Positions 8,449 through 17,150 of a stretch of DNA of 64,000 nucleotides are shown here, one piece after another. The DNA is taken from the NCBI RefSeq assembly GCF_900220965.1, contig NZ_OBQC01000014.1, positions 1 through 64,000 on the forward strand, written 5' to 3'. Numbering within the stretch: position 1 is the stretch's first letter; every line of letters begins with the position of its first letter. This DNA comes from Ureibacillus acetophenoni (GTDB taxonomy: Bacteria; Bacillota; Bacilli; Bacillales_A; Planococcaceae). A program made the position numbers and the translations under genes. The notes beneath the pieces were generated by a model that was given only the letters and a program-made list of their open reading frames with translations, was not told the DNA's origin and ran no database searches.

Positions 8449-8463
8449 CTTGCATTTTGCAAG
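8449..8463. promoter_or_regulatory. MarR-type palindromic operator, copy 3
   Basis: CTTGCATTTTGCAAG, followed like the other copies by TAAATAA, lies 36 bases before the flavoprotein start. Confidence 0.7.
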
Positions 8464-8498
8464 TAAATAAATCAAAAATTGAAAATGGAGGTTTTACT

Positions 8499-9857
8499 AT
8501 GATGGATAATAAATTAGAAATTTTGAACCAACAAAAATGTTGCGGGGCTAAAACTGAAGAAACTACAAGTTTGAAAAATGATTTAAATGAATTACCGATT
8601 GCTGTTATTGGTGCTGGTCCAGTAGGATTAGCTGCAGCTGCACACTTAGTTGAACGAGGTCAAAAATTTGTAATTTTAGAAGCGGGTTCGCAAGTTGGAA
8701 GTAATATTAATGAATGGAGCCATGTTCGGTTGTTTTCAACTTGGCAATACAACATTGACAAAGTTGCAAGAGAACTATTAATAAAAAATGGCTGGAAAGC
8801 TCCTTCTGCTGAGGTGCTTCCGACAGGTAAGGAATTAGTTGAACTTTATTTAGAACCATTAGCAAATTTACCTGAAATCAAAGAACATCTTGAATTAAAC
8901 TCAAAAGTAGTCTCAATCAGCAAAAAGGGGCTAGATAAGATGAAGGATGTAGGTCGTGATCAAACATCTTTTGTTTTATATGTTGAACAACAAGGTATTA
9001 CAAAAAGAATTGAGGCAAAGGCAGTTATTGATGCAACGGGAACATGGTCACAACCTAACCCTGTCAATGCGGATAATATTTGGACATCAGAAGAGCGAAA
9101 TTTACACGATCATATTTTCTACGGCATTCCAAATATTCAAGGATGTCAACGCGAAAGATACATTGGTAAAAGAGTTGCGGTAGTTGGGGGAGGACACTCA
9201 GCAATTAATACAATATTAGAACTTTCTCAATTAGGAAAAGATGTAGAAATTTTTTGGGTAATGAGAAAGAAAAAAGTGGAAGATGCCTATGGTGGTGAGG
9301 AAAAGGATGCACTTGAAGCGAGAGGGGCATTGGGGCGTAGAATTCATCAATTAGTTGATGCTGGGCAAGTTCAAGTAATTACACCATTTAATATTCATCA
9401 ATTAAGTAAATCTAATGATGGTATTGAGTTGAGGGGTGAATATAAAGGTTCTGATTACAAACTATCTGGAATTGATGAAATTATCACGAACACTGGAAGT
9501 AGACCTGACTTTTCTTACCTACGTGAAATTAGATTAAGTGTTGATGCTGGAACGGAAAGTGTAGAAGCACTATCTCCACTCATTGATCCAAACCTTCATA
9601 GTTGTGGAACAGTTCGTCCTCACGGAGAAGAAATATTAAGACAACCTGAGAAAAACTTCTACATTGTTGGGATGAAGAGTTATGGCAGAGCGCCTACTTT
9701 CCTAATGGCAACAGGTTATGAACAAATTCGTTCGGTTGTTGCCTATTTAGCAGGTGATATTGAGGCATCAAAAAAAGTAGAACTTGAATTGCCTGAAACT
9801 GGGGTATGTAGTATTACCTTAGTTACTCAAAGCTCATCTTCATGTTGTGGAGGATAA
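8499..9857 (+). CDS. FAD/NAD(P)-binding flavoprotein with CC motifs at both ends
   Basis: A 452-residue oxidoreductase of the flavin-containing monooxygenase-like superfamily. The FAD Rossmann motif is VIGAGPVGLAAAAHL (about residues 37-50) and a second dinucleotide site is VAVVGGGHSAINT (about residue 228). It has vicinal cysteines near the start (QQKCCGAK) and at the very end (SSCCGG), matching the CC pairs of the adjacent MarR protein. It may oxidise or bind a thiol-reactive toxicant such as an organic or inorganic metalloid; this is inference. I start at ATG 8499, seven bases after GGAGG, rather than at an earlier frame opening at 8427. Confidence 0.75.
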   Translation: MMDNKLEILNQQKCCGAKTEETTSLKNDLNELPIAVIGAGPVGLAAAAHLVERGQKFVILEAGSQVGSNINEWSHVRLFSTWQYNIDKVARELLIKNGWKAPSAEVLPTGKELVELYLEPLANLPEIKEHLELNSKVVSISKKGLDKMKDVGRDQTSFVLYVEQQGITKRIEAKAVIDATGTWSQPNPVNADNIWTSEERNLHDHIFYGIPNIQGCQRERYIGKRVAVVGGGHSAINTILELSQLGKDVEIFWVMRKKKVEDAYGGEEKDALEARGALGRRIHQLVDAGQVQVITPFNIHQLSKSNDGIELRGEYKGSDYKLSGIDEIITNTGSRPDFSYLREIRLSVDAGTESVEALSPLIDPNLHSCGTVRPHGEEILRQPEKNFYIVGMKSYGRAPTFLMATGYEQIRSVVAYLAGDIEASKKVELELPETGVCSITLVTQSSSSCCGG

Positions 9858-9859
9858 AG

Positions 9860-10054
9860 GTGATTGTTAATAGTGGCGGGAAATTATCTAAGGAGTATTT
9901 TGTTTCATATCTAAAGCTTGTTATGAATGCCAAACAATGTTCTTTGGTTCAAGCAAAGGATCATATGGAGTTACATTTCTTTAAAAGAGATGTACTTTCC
10001 TTTGGAGAGTATACCTATTCTAACTTTATGGAGGCTGTTAAAGATTTATCTTAG
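9860..10054 (+). CDS. Small protein of unknown function (64 aa)
   Basis: GTG at 9860 follows GGAGGATAAAG just after the flavoprotein stop, so it is probably translated from the same transcript. The product begins MIVNSGGKLSKEYFVSYLKL and ends FMEAVKDLS. It is soluble and mixed helix/strand, with a single Cys. No family recognised. Its position suggests a role with the flavoprotein. Confidence 0.5.
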   Translation: MIVNSGGKLSKEYFVSYLKLVMNAKQCSLVQAKDHMELHFFKRDVLSFGEYTYSNFMEAVKDLS

Positions 10055-10185
10055 GCACTCAACACAAACGCCTCGCTAAAAGAATTAAAAAAGCATCACT
10101 AGTTCTTCAAAACTTTGAATAGACAATCAGACGTACTACTTTAGAATCGCACGAAAAAATTCAATAGGTTAGTTAAAACAAAAGG

Positions 10186-10226
10186 AACAGCATATTCTTG
10201 TATAAAATAGGGAAATGCTGTTTTCT
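10186..10226 (+). terminator. Terminator-like hairpin
   Basis: AACAGCAT (10186-10193) and ATGCTGTT (10215-10222) flank a 21-base loop, followed by TTCTAT. It probably ends the flavoprotein transcript. No gene is supported between 10055 and 10290. Confidence 0.5.
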
Positions 10227-10290
10227 ATATTTAGAAGATGCCTAATTGTTATGTAAATGTGAATGAATGAAGTAAGTAAAAACCTATTTT

Positions 10291-10544
10291 GCGATGGAAG
10301 TAGCGGATATTACATTGATTCGAGGCGACTTAAATAAAATTGCTTAAGCTATTTTAATGAGTCGCAAAACGATGTGTAATATTAAACAAAACTTATTCTG
10401 GGCATTTGCCTATAATACTATCGGGATCCAATAGCGGCAATAGGTTTGCTTGCTCCATGGGTTGCGGGTGCAACGATTGCGTTCAGTTCCGTTTCGGTTG
10501 TTTTAAATACATTGTGCTTACAAAGAGTAAAATTACAAAATTAG
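10291..10544 (+). pseudogene. Relic of a copper P-type ATPase 3' end
   Basis: Translated in frame, the sequence gives [17 protein letters not shown], an internal [23 protein letters not shown], then after a frameshift near 10430 [19 protein letters not shown] and ends in a TAG. It matches the last 85 residues of the intact CopA at 35651-38068 ([20 protein letters not shown] onward) but differs at many bases, so it is not a recent duplicate. Only the final membrane segments remain. Confidence 0.85.
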
Positions 10545-10648
10545 ATATTTGATGTAAGGTGTTACTATATTTAGTGGCAGGTGTATAATATCTATTATTT
10601 TGTACTTTATCATCATATAGTAGACGAATGGGAGAGGAGGTAAATTAT

Positions 10649-11266
10649 ATGGAGGACAGTGGTAAAAAAATTAAGATTGCCATAAATGGAGGAATAGGAT
10701 TTGGAGCAAAACTCAACTCAAAACAACTTGTTACAATATCAAAGTATTTGAATGAAGATGAAGAACTTGAGTTAACTACCTTCCAACAACTTTATATAGA
10801 AATCCCGGAAGAAAAAAAGGAAAATATTATAGAGGAATTTCAAAGTGTAGGATTAGTATGTTATCCAGTTGGGAATTTTGTAAAAAGTTTAAGAACCTGT
10901 AATTTTTGCAAAGGGGAAGAAGAGGAAGGAATGCCGATAGCAAAAGAGTTAAATAGTCGTATAGCTGGGAAACCAGTACCATTTACCCTAAAAGTTGCGT
11001 ATACAGGTTGTCCGATTGGTTGCGGTGAACCTATGTTAAGCGATATAGGTGTTATGAAGATTAGAGATCATTACAATTTATATGTTGGAGGAAAAGCAAA
11101 GGGGAAAGACGCCGAGGTCGGTGTCTTGCTGATGGAGCATCTTACACCAGAACAATTATACAATACCGTAGAAAAAATTATTGCTATTTATTCAGAATTG
11201 GGGAAAAAGCGAGAGACATTCTATAAATTTTTAAAACGGATAGGTAGAGATTATTTAATAAGTTAA
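10649..11266 (+). CDS. Half-size nitrite/sulfite reductase-like siroheme protein
   Basis: A 205-residue protein with one ferredoxin-like half-domain and one siroheme/4Fe-4S half-domain. Candidate cluster ligands are C84, C87 (RTCNFCKG) and C121, C125 (TGCPIGCGEP). Full-length sirohaem reductases are much longer and usually use C-x5-C for the first pair, so this small form with C-x2-C is variant. It may reduce a sulfur or nitrogen oxyanion or serve in electron transfer; substrate unknown. ATG at 10649 follows AGGAGG at nine bases. A decayed second copy lies at 26782-27017. Confidence 0.7.
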   Translation: MEDSGKKIKIAINGGIGFGAKLNSKQLVTISKYLNEDEELELTTFQQLYIEIPEEKKENIIEEFQSVGLVCYPVGNFVKSLRTCNFCKGEEEEGMPIAKELNSRIAGKPVPFTLKVAYTGCPIGCGEPMLSDIGVMKIRDHYNLYVGGKAKGKDAEVGVLLMEHLTPEQLYNTVEKIIAIYSELGKKRETFYKFLKRIGRDYLIS

Positions 11267-11310
11267 TATAAATTTCTCTATTTCATAAAAAATAAATTGA
11301 TAAAAAGTAG

Positions 11311-11451
11311 GTTAAATGGGTTGAATCTATCAAAGTACAACTTTTTGATGGAAAAGTGGAAATAACATTTAATAGAGCTATTAAAGATTCAGGGTATGAG
11401 GCTATGGAATTAGCTAAAGGAAGAAGTTGTGGGGGTTCGTGCTACCATTAA
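11311..11451 (+). pseudogene. N-truncated HMA metal-binding protein with CGGSC tail
   Basis: The frame opens directly after a TAG and reads VESIKVQLFDGKVEITF, then IKDSGYEAMELAKGRSCGGS and CYH before a TAA. This is the second half of a heavy-metal-associated (CopZ/MerP-like) domain. The CxxC-bearing first half and any start codon are missing. The Cys-rich C-terminal tail could itself bind metal in the intact parent. Best read as a relic. Confidence 0.65.
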
Positions 11452-11486
11452 TTTAAAAAAGATCGTTTACTATAATAATAATTGAG

Positions 11487-11515
11487 CGTTTATCCAATAG
11501 GATAAACGTCTTTTT
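11487..11515 (+). terminator. Terminator after the HMA relic
   Basis: CGTTTATCC and GGATAAACG form a 9-bp stem with an AATA loop, followed by TCTTTTT. Confidence 0.75.
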
Positions 11516-11589
11516 AGTATGCCGTGCATTTTTGTGAAAGATGTTAATGGATTCTTATGAGTAGGAGTTATTATTCTATACATCGATTC

Positions 11590-11625
11590 TTTCTTCATAA
11601 ATTCTGCACATTTATTATTTATACT
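11590..11625 (+). promoter_or_regulatory. Phased 11-mer promoter box G (ccdA operon)
   Basis: TTTCTTCATAA (11590-11600) and ATTCTGCACAT (11601-11611), then eight bases, then TATACT (11620-11625). Geometry is the same as in boxes A, B, C, F and J. It precedes the operon that encodes the sensor kinase and response regulator, so autoregulation is likely. Confidence 0.6.
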
Positions 11626-11688
11626 CTTAATGAGTTGTTTACTAATAATCGATTTCATTAAATCGGAAGAAAGGTTTGTGAAAATTTC

Positions 11689-12399
11689 TTGGCTGAACAG
11701 TTAACTATCTTTCTTGCTTTCGGAGCGGGACTTTTATCATTTATTTCACCATGTTCTTTGCCTCTATATCCTGCATTTCTTTCATATGTTACTGGAATGT
11801 CCTTTAATGAATTGAAAGAAGACAAAGGAATATTTCAAAAAAAAGCACTAATCCATACAATATTATTTTTAATTGGATTTTCAATTATCTTTTTGGCTTT
11901 AGGACTTTCAACTTCAATTATTGGAAAAATATTTATACAGTATCAAGAATTACTTAGACAAATTGGTGCACTATTTATGGTTATCTTTGGATTAGTAATT
12001 CTAGGTTTTTTCAAATTTGATTTTTTAAGTTCGGAGAAAAGAATCCAGTTTAAGAAAAGACCTAAAGGATATATTGGTTCCGTTTTGATTGGAATAGGTT
12101 TTGCAGCTGGTTGGACACCCTGTACGGGTCCTATTCTTGCAGGTGTTATTGCGTTAGGAATATCAAATCCAAACCAAGGGATTATTTATATGCTGTTTTA
12201 TGTACTTGGTTTTGCAGTTCCATTCCTAGTCATGTCACTATTTATTGGGAGAATGAAATTTCTTCAGAAAAGAAGCGACCTGTTTATGAAAATAGGTGGG
12301 ATCTTAATGATCCTAATGGGTATTCTATTATACTTTGATCTGATGACAATGATTATTGCATTTTTAACACCATACTTCGGAGGGTTTACGGGATTTTAA
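11689..12399 (+). CDS. CcdA-family thiol-disulfide membrane transporter
   Basis: A 236-residue membrane protein with about six helices. It carries the two conserved cysteines that pass electrons across the membrane: FISPCSLPLYPAF near residue 22 and GWTPCTGP near residue 144. CcdA passes reducing power from cytoplasmic thioredoxin to extracytoplasmic partners such as ResA/TlpA proteins, and a TlpA gene follows at 12442. The TTG start at 11689 is uncertain because the nearest Shine-Dalgarno (AGAAAGG) is about 14 bases away. First gene of an operon running to 16806. Confidence 0.85.
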   Translation: MAEQLTIFLAFGAGLLSFISPCSLPLYPAFLSYVTGMSFNELKEDKGIFQKKALIHTILFLIGFSIIFLALGLSTSIIGKIFIQYQELLRQIGALFMVIFGLVILGFFKFDFLSSEKRIQFKKRPKGYIGSVLIGIGFAAGWTPCTGPILAGVIALGISNPNQGIIYMLFYVLGFAVPFLVMSLFIGRMKFLQKRSDLFMKIGGILMILMGILLYFDLMTMIIAFLTPYFGGFTGF

Positions 12400-12441
12400 T
12401 GACTTACATGACGGGTATATAAGGGAGGATAATATATAATT

Positions 12442-12975
12442 ATGGATAAAAAAAAGAGACGAAAAGTAGTAAGATTTATAATTCTACTGTTATTATTCTC
12501 AGCAATAGTTTTTACGATATATACAAGCTTAACGAAAGAAAAAGCTGCAGTTTTACAAATTGGCGATTTAGCACCGGATTTTGTACTCTTAGATATGAAT
12601 GGAGAAGAACATAAGTTATCTGATTATAGGGGGCAAGGTGTCTTTTTAAACTTTTGGGGTACTTGGTGCGAACCGTGTGAAAGAGAGTTCCCAATAATCA
12701 ATCGTTATTACCACGAATATAAAACACAAGGACTTCAGGTTTTAGCAGTGAATATCGCGGAATCGGATTTTGTAGTTCAAAACTACATTGACCGTAAAAA
12801 ACTGACATTCCCGGTTTTAATTGATAAACGTAAGGACGTAATGGGTTCATATAACGTAAGGCCTTTACCAACGACAGTGCTTATAAATCCAGAAGGAAAA
12901 ATAGAGAAAATTATTACTGGTGAAATGAGTGATACGGCTATACGCAATTATATGGAACAGATATTGCCGAAATAG
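12442..12975 (+). CDS. TlpA/ResA-like membrane-anchored thioredoxin
   Basis: A 177-residue protein with an N-terminal membrane anchor (residues about 11-30) and a thioredoxin domain facing outside. The active site is WCEPC (C76, C79), and the cis-Pro segment is RPLPTTVLINPEG. It should reduce disulfides in apocytochromes or copper-site proteins using electrons from the CcdA encoded just upstream. A second TlpA-like gene lies at 34059, and the 3' end of a third (resA) at 43152. Confidence 0.85.
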   Translation: MDKKKRRKVVRFIILLLLFSAIVFTIYTSLTKEKAAVLQIGDLAPDFVLLDMNGEEHKLSDYRGQGVFLNFWGTWCEPCEREFPIINRYYHEYKTQGLQVLAVNIAESDFVVQNYIDRKKLTFPVLIDKRKDVMGSYNVRPLPTTVLINPEGKIEKIITGEMSDTAIRNYMEQILPK

Positions 12976-13043
12976 CAGATTAAATTAATCTTTTAAATCC
13001 TCAAGAATAAGGTTATCTTTGAGGATGGAGGAATCAAATAATT

Positions 13044-14405
13044 ATGAACAAGATTTCTATAAAACTAGCTACTTGTTTTTTTATAGTAGTGCTTATGATG
13101 GAATACTTTTTAATGGTCTATCTTCATCGAAGTATTGTTCATACTAGAGTTGAAGAAGAATTTTCCCTTTTATTATCAAATGGAGCAAACCATAGAGATG
13201 TATTAGTTGAGTATTACTCTGAAACTACAATAAAACATATTGTACTAATGGAAATGAATGAGGAAAGGGAAGTTGTTATTACTGATAATTGGGGGAATAT
13301 CGTAGGAGATTCTGGGATAAATAGCAACTTATTAGAAGAATATCTCCCACTAATAAAAGGTACAGTAGGAAGTAAAGATGAGATAATAATCTCCAATTGG
13401 GAAAGCTCTCCTTACATTGTGAGTAAACACCCATACAAAATTAGTGACATTGAATCTGGTAATGTCGTAATGTTCCAAAGTACAAACTCTCTTAATCGAA
13501 TGGTTAGCTACTTGAGCATTCACTTCGTAATAACGGGGATAATGAGCTTTTTAATACTTCTACTTTTATACGCTTTTTTATCAAAAGTGATTACTAGACC
13601 ATTAATCCGGATGAAAGAAGCTACTGAAAAATTAAGTAAAGGCGAGTTTAATGTTAGTCTGCCTAAATTAGGAAAAGACGAACTTGGAGAATTGTCTTTT
13701 TCTATTCAAAAATTAGCCAATGATTTGGAAAGACTAAAAAAAGATCGAAATGAGTTTCTAGCCTCTGTTTCACACGAATTAAGTACACCTTTAACTTATC
13801 TAATTGGATATTCAAATGTTGCAATGAGAGATGGTTTGAATGACGAGGAAAGAAAGCAATATCTTGAAATTATTGGAGAAGAGTCAAATAGGATGAAGGA
13901 TCTCGTCAAGAACTTGTTAGATCTTGCGAGAATGGATGAAAACTCTTTTACGGTAACAAAAACCTATTTTTATTCACAACCATTCCTGGAAGACATTTGT
14001 AAACTAGTTGCCCCATCCTTTGAATTGAAAAATATCAAATTAAACTTAAATAGTAACGAAAACTTTACAATATATGCTGACTCTATTCGATTAGGGCAAA
14101 TAATTGTAAATTTATTAGATAATGCTTTGAAATATTCAAAAGAAAATACGGAAGTTATTTTGGAAGCATATAAGAAAAAGGATAAAACGGTAGTTAAAGT
14201 CATTGATTCTGGAATTGGTATTCCGTCAGAGGAATTAGATTTTATTTTCGAGAAATTATACCGTGTTGAAAAATCTCGTTCGAGAGAATATGGTGGTTCA
14301 GGAATTGGATTAGCAGTTGTAAAAGAGTTAATTGAAGCACATGGTGGCACTATTAGTGTGGACAGTAAATTAGGGATAGGAAGTACATTTACCATTACTA
14401 TCTAA
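13044..14405 (+). CDS. Sensor histidine kinase (HAMP, HisKA, HATPase)
   Basis: A 453-residue kinase. It has two membrane helices (about 7-28 and 165-190) enclosing an extracytoplasmic sensor domain of about 135 residues. A HAMP linker follows, then the H-box SVSHELSTPLTYLIGYS with phospho-acceptor near H243, the N-box NLLDNALKYS, and G-boxes DSGIGIP and GGSGIGLAV. The stop is 16 bases before the response regulator, so they form a pair. The stimulus is unknown; the operon content (CcdA, TlpA) and the surrounding copper genes suggest copper or extracytoplasmic redox stress. A relic of another kinase C-terminus is at 39003-39161. Confidence 0.9.
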   Translation: MNKISIKLATCFFIVVLMMEYFLMVYLHRSIVHTRVEEEFSLLLSNGANHRDVLVEYYSETTIKHIVLMEMNEEREVVITDNWGNIVGDSGINSNLLEEYLPLIKGTVGSKDEIIISNWESSPYIVSKHPYKISDIESGNVVMFQSTNSLNRMVSYLSIHFVITGIMSFLILLLLYAFLSKVITRPLIRMKEATEKLSKGEFNVSLPKLGKDELGELSFSIQKLANDLERLKKDRNEFLASVSHELSTPLTYLIGYSNVAMRDGLNDEERKQYLEIIGEESNRMKDLVKNLLDLARMDENSFTVTKTYFYSQPFLEDICKLVAPSFELKNIKLNLNSNENFTIYADSIRLGQIIVNLLDNALKYSKENTEVILEAYKKKDKTVVKVIDSGIGIPSEELDFIFEKLYRVEKSRSREYGGSGIGLAVVKELIEAHGGTISVDSKLGIGSTFTITI

Positions 14406-14421
14406 TCAAGGGGGTGCTGAT

Positions 14422-15108
14422 ATGTCCGGAATGCAGACAATTCTTTTAGTCGATGATGAGCAGAGGATGTTAGATTTAGTTGAATTATTTCTAACTCCTC
14501 ATGAATATAAGTGCATCAAAGTTACGAATGGTAATGAAGCAATAAAAATACTTGAGAGTGAAAAAGTTCAACTTATTCTATTAGATGTCATGATGCCTGA
14601 AATGGACGGATGGGAAGTATGTAAACAAATCCGTGAATTTTCAAATGTACCAATCATTATGTTGACTGCTAGATCAGATAAGGAAGACCTAGTTAAAGGT
14701 TTAAATATCGGTGCTGATGACTATATTTCAAAGCCATTTAATGAAAAGGAGTTAGTTGCTAGAGTAAATGCAGTACTCAGAAGATTCCCTCAAGACAAAG
14801 AGGAACAAAACATGATTAAGTTTAATAGTTTTCAATTAGATCAGGAAACGTACTCATTACATTATTTAGATTTAACTGTTCAACTGACACTTAAAGAATT
14901 CAATCTATTAAAAGCTATGATTTCAAGACCGACAAAAACGTTTACAAGAGAGGAATTAATGAGCGCTGCTTGGGAATATGAAACAGATACGGATATAAGA
15001 ACAATAGACTCCCATATCCGTAATTTGAGAGATAAACTCGGAAAAGCAGGGTTACCAACTAATGATTTCCTTAAAACCGTTTGGGGAATTGGATATAAGT
15101 GGAGTTAA
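14422..15108 (+). CDS. OmpR-family response regulator
   Basis: A 228-residue regulator with a receiver domain (acidic DDEQ near residue 11, phosphorylation site D55 in LLDVMMPEMDG, Lys in ISKPFNEKEL). A C-terminal winged helix ends RTIDSHIRNLRDKL and TVWGIGYKWS. OmpR-type regulators bind tandem repeats about 10-11 bases apart. The 11-base-phased boxes found before this operon and several envelope genes are therefore natural candidate targets. The ATG follows GGGGGTG. Confidence 0.9.
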   Translation: MSGMQTILLVDDEQRMLDLVELFLTPHEYKCIKVTNGNEAIKILESEKVQLILLDVMMPEMDGWEVCKQIREFSNVPIIMLTARSDKEDLVKGLNIGADDYISKPFNEKELVARVNAVLRRFPQDKEEQNMIKFNSFQLDQETYSLHYLDLTVQLTLKEFNLLKAMISRPTKTFTREELMSAAWEYETDTDIRTIDSHIRNLRDKLGKAGLPTNDFLKTVWGIGYKWS

Positions 15109-15121
15109 AGGAGAATTAATT

Positions 15122-16045
15122 ATGAAAAAGTATACAATGATATTTAGCATTTTAATGTTAGTTTTAGTTTTAACAGCCTGTAGTTCTGGTGGAAATATTG
15201 AATTTCAATACGGTAATGTAACAAATAATCAAATAGATCATATTCATGGTGCAGGCTATATAAATGGAGAAAATAATGTTGTTATTGCTACTCATACAGG
15301 TTTATATTCCTACGGTGAAGAAGGTTGGAAAGAGGCAAGTAGTCAGAAACATGATTATATGGGATTCCAAGCTGTAAATGATGGTTTCTTTGCAAGTGGA
15401 CACCCGGGTCAAGGTTCTGACCTTGAAAATCCTTTCGGGTTAATTAAAAGTACGGATAAAGGTGCAAGTTTTGAAAATTTGGCATTTTATGGGGAAATAG
15501 ATTTCCACTATCTTGCTGCCGGTTATAATACAAATACCATTTATGTATTTAATGAAATGCCGACAGAAAATTTAAATGGCGGCCTACATTATTCAACGGA
15601 CGAAGGAAAAAATTGGACTTCATCTGCATTAAGCGGTTTTGACTCTTCTTATATTTCTAATTTTGCTACACATCCAACAAAAAGCGAACTACTTGTTGTC
15701 GGAAGTAAAGACGGACTTTACATTTCTGAAGATTTTGGTCAAAACGTAGTAAAGTTTAATTCTGCAAGCATGATTTCTTACGTTACATTAACTGAATCTG
15801 GTGGCTATTACACAAATTTTGATGATTCGTATGTTTATTTAAAATCATTTACTTTTGACAGTGCAAATGAAAAAGAAATTTTACTACCAGAGGAAATAAT
15901 GAAAGACCCTATTATCTTAATTGCTTCTAATCCAAATAACAATGAAGAAATAACGATCGTTACAAATAACTTAAATATTTATTTAACAAAAGATCATGGA
16001 CTTAATTGGGAGAAATTAGCTTCAAATGGTGAATTAACGAAATAA
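15122..16045 (+). CDS. Beta-propeller lipoprotein (F510_1955-type / BNR-like)
   Basis: A 307-residue secreted lipoprotein: signal peptide MKKYTMIFSILMLVLVLTAC with lipobox LTAC, then repeated blades with the pattern S-T-D-x-G-x-x-W/F (STDKGASF, STDEGKNW, SEDFGQN, TKDHGLNW). Such BNR/YCF48-like propellers are found in glycosidases and in assembly factors. No catalytic residues can be assigned. It sits between the two-component genes and a DsbD/CcdA-like membrane protein, so it may help deliver or sense metal outside the cell. ATG at 15122 follows AAAGGAG. An earlier frame opening at 15062 lies inside the regulator gene and is rejected. Confidence 0.75.
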   Translation: MKKYTMIFSILMLVLVLTACSSGGNIEFQYGNVTNNQIDHIHGAGYINGENNVVIATHTGLYSYGEEGWKEASSQKHDYMGFQAVNDGFFASGHPGQGSDLENPFGLIKSTDKGASFENLAFYGEIDFHYLAAGYNTNTIYVFNEMPTENLNGGLHYSTDEGKNWTSSALSGFDSSYISNFATHPTKSELLVVGSKDGLYISEDFGQNVVKFNSASMISYVTLTESGGYYTNFDDSYVYLKSFTFDSANEKEILLPEEIMKDPIILIASNPNNNEEITIVTNNLNIYLTKDHGLNWEKLASNGELTK

Positions 16046-16059
16046 AATAAGGAAATGGA

Positions 16060-16806
16060 ATGGAATTTACAATGTATAGTTTTCTATCAGACATAAGTAG
16101 AATGATTATCGAACCAATTTCAGTTTTCCTGAATTCCTATGAACATTCCCCGATTGTTGTTGTAATTTTGCTTGGATTAATTGGCGCATTTGCCCCCTGT
16201 CAATTAACCGGAAATATTAGTGCCATTACGTTTTATGGAAATAGAACGATCCAAAAAGGGGAAATTTGGACTGAAATTGCATTCTTTATATTTGGAAAAG
16301 TAGTTGTCTTCAGTTTAATAGGTTGGCTTGCTTGGATTTTTGGACAGGCATTTGAATCAGAGTTGACAAAGTACTTTGTAATATTCAGAAAAGCAATCGG
16401 CCCATTATTAATCATAACGGGTTTAGTACTACTTGGCTTGTTTAAGATGAAATTTCTTGGGCAAATCACTAATCGTATTCCAGTAAGAATGAAAGAAGGA
16501 AAACTGGGCTCCTTTTTATTAGGCGCAAGTTTTTCACTCGCATTTTGTCCAACGATGTTTGTACTGTTTTTTGTTTGGTTAATGCCTACCGTTGTCACTA
16601 CTTCTTATGGTTTCGCACTACCAGCAGTTTTTGGACTCGCGACTTCTATTCCTTTATTACTAATTTTTGCTTTACTAGAAGCTTTTGATGCAAAACGAGC
16701 AATCATGAAGAATAGTAGAAATATAGGAAAACTTGTTCAAAAAACAGCAGGTGTAATTCTTATAATTATTGGGTTATTTGATACGCTCACATATTGGGGA
16801 ATATAG
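16060..16806 (+). CDS. CcdA/DsbD- or TauE/SafE-like membrane protein
   Basis: A 248-residue protein with six to seven hydrophobic segments. APCQLTGN (about residue 46) and AFCPTMFVL (about residue 167) each contain one conserved Cys followed in internally repeated halves, the pattern of the LysE/DsbD-like fold shared by CcdA and SafE-type proteins. It probably moves electrons or a small solute across the membrane. As the last gene of the operon with CcdA and TlpA, it may be a second redox or metal carrier. Confidence 0.7.
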   Translation: MEFTMYSFLSDISRMIIEPISVFLNSYEHSPIVVVILLGLIGAFAPCQLTGNISAITFYGNRTIQKGEIWTEIAFFIFGKVVVFSLIGWLAWIFGQAFESELTKYFVIFRKAIGPLLIITGLVLLGLFKMKFLGQITNRIPVRMKEGKLGSFLLGASFSLAFCPTMFVLFFVWLMPTVVTTSYGFALPAVFGLATSIPLLLIFALLEAFDAKRAIMKNSRNIGKLVQKTAGVILIIIGLFDTLTYWGI

Positions 16807-16820
16807 GTGAAAATGGTTTG

Positions 16821-16856
16821 AAAAAATGCTTGAATATTTTTAAGCATTTTTTATTT
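16821..16856 (+). terminator. Terminator at the end of the ccdA operon
   Basis: AAAAAATGCTT (16821-16831) pairs with AAGCATTTTTT (16842-16852). Confidence 0.75.
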
Positions 16857-16980
16857 GCTTTTTATATATCTAATTAAAAAATACCTAAAATATTGTAGTT
16901 TTCTAAGAAAGAATGATCATTTAAAACAAAATTTGATTATTTAAAATAAAGATTGATAATTTATTGATAAATTTTGATTA

Positions 16981-17012
16981 AAAATCCTGTGTTGATATGC
17001 AGGATTTTTTCG
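16981..17012 (+). terminator. Second terminator-like hairpin
   Basis: AAAAATCCTG (16981-16990) pairs with CAGGATTTTT (17001-17010). It may end a lost gene; no gene is supported between 16857 and 17150. Confidence 0.6.
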
Positions 17013-17150
17013 TTTCTTCACTATCGGGCCATATTATTGAACAACACTTTAATAAATCTTGATATTTATGTTAATATTTAGGTGAGATTGTGAAGAAATG
17101 TATTAAAACTAAAAGGGCAGGTTTCTTTAATAAGAAAGGTGGAATATGTA

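Noticed and set aside
10055-10185. Short frame ending LAKRIKKASLVLQNFE after the 64-residue gene
   Set aside because: It begins after an upstream stop, has no start and is too short to assign; possibly a relic but unsupported.
11470-11658. Minus-strand open frame before ccdA
   Set aside because: It covers a terminator and box G and has no recognisable content.
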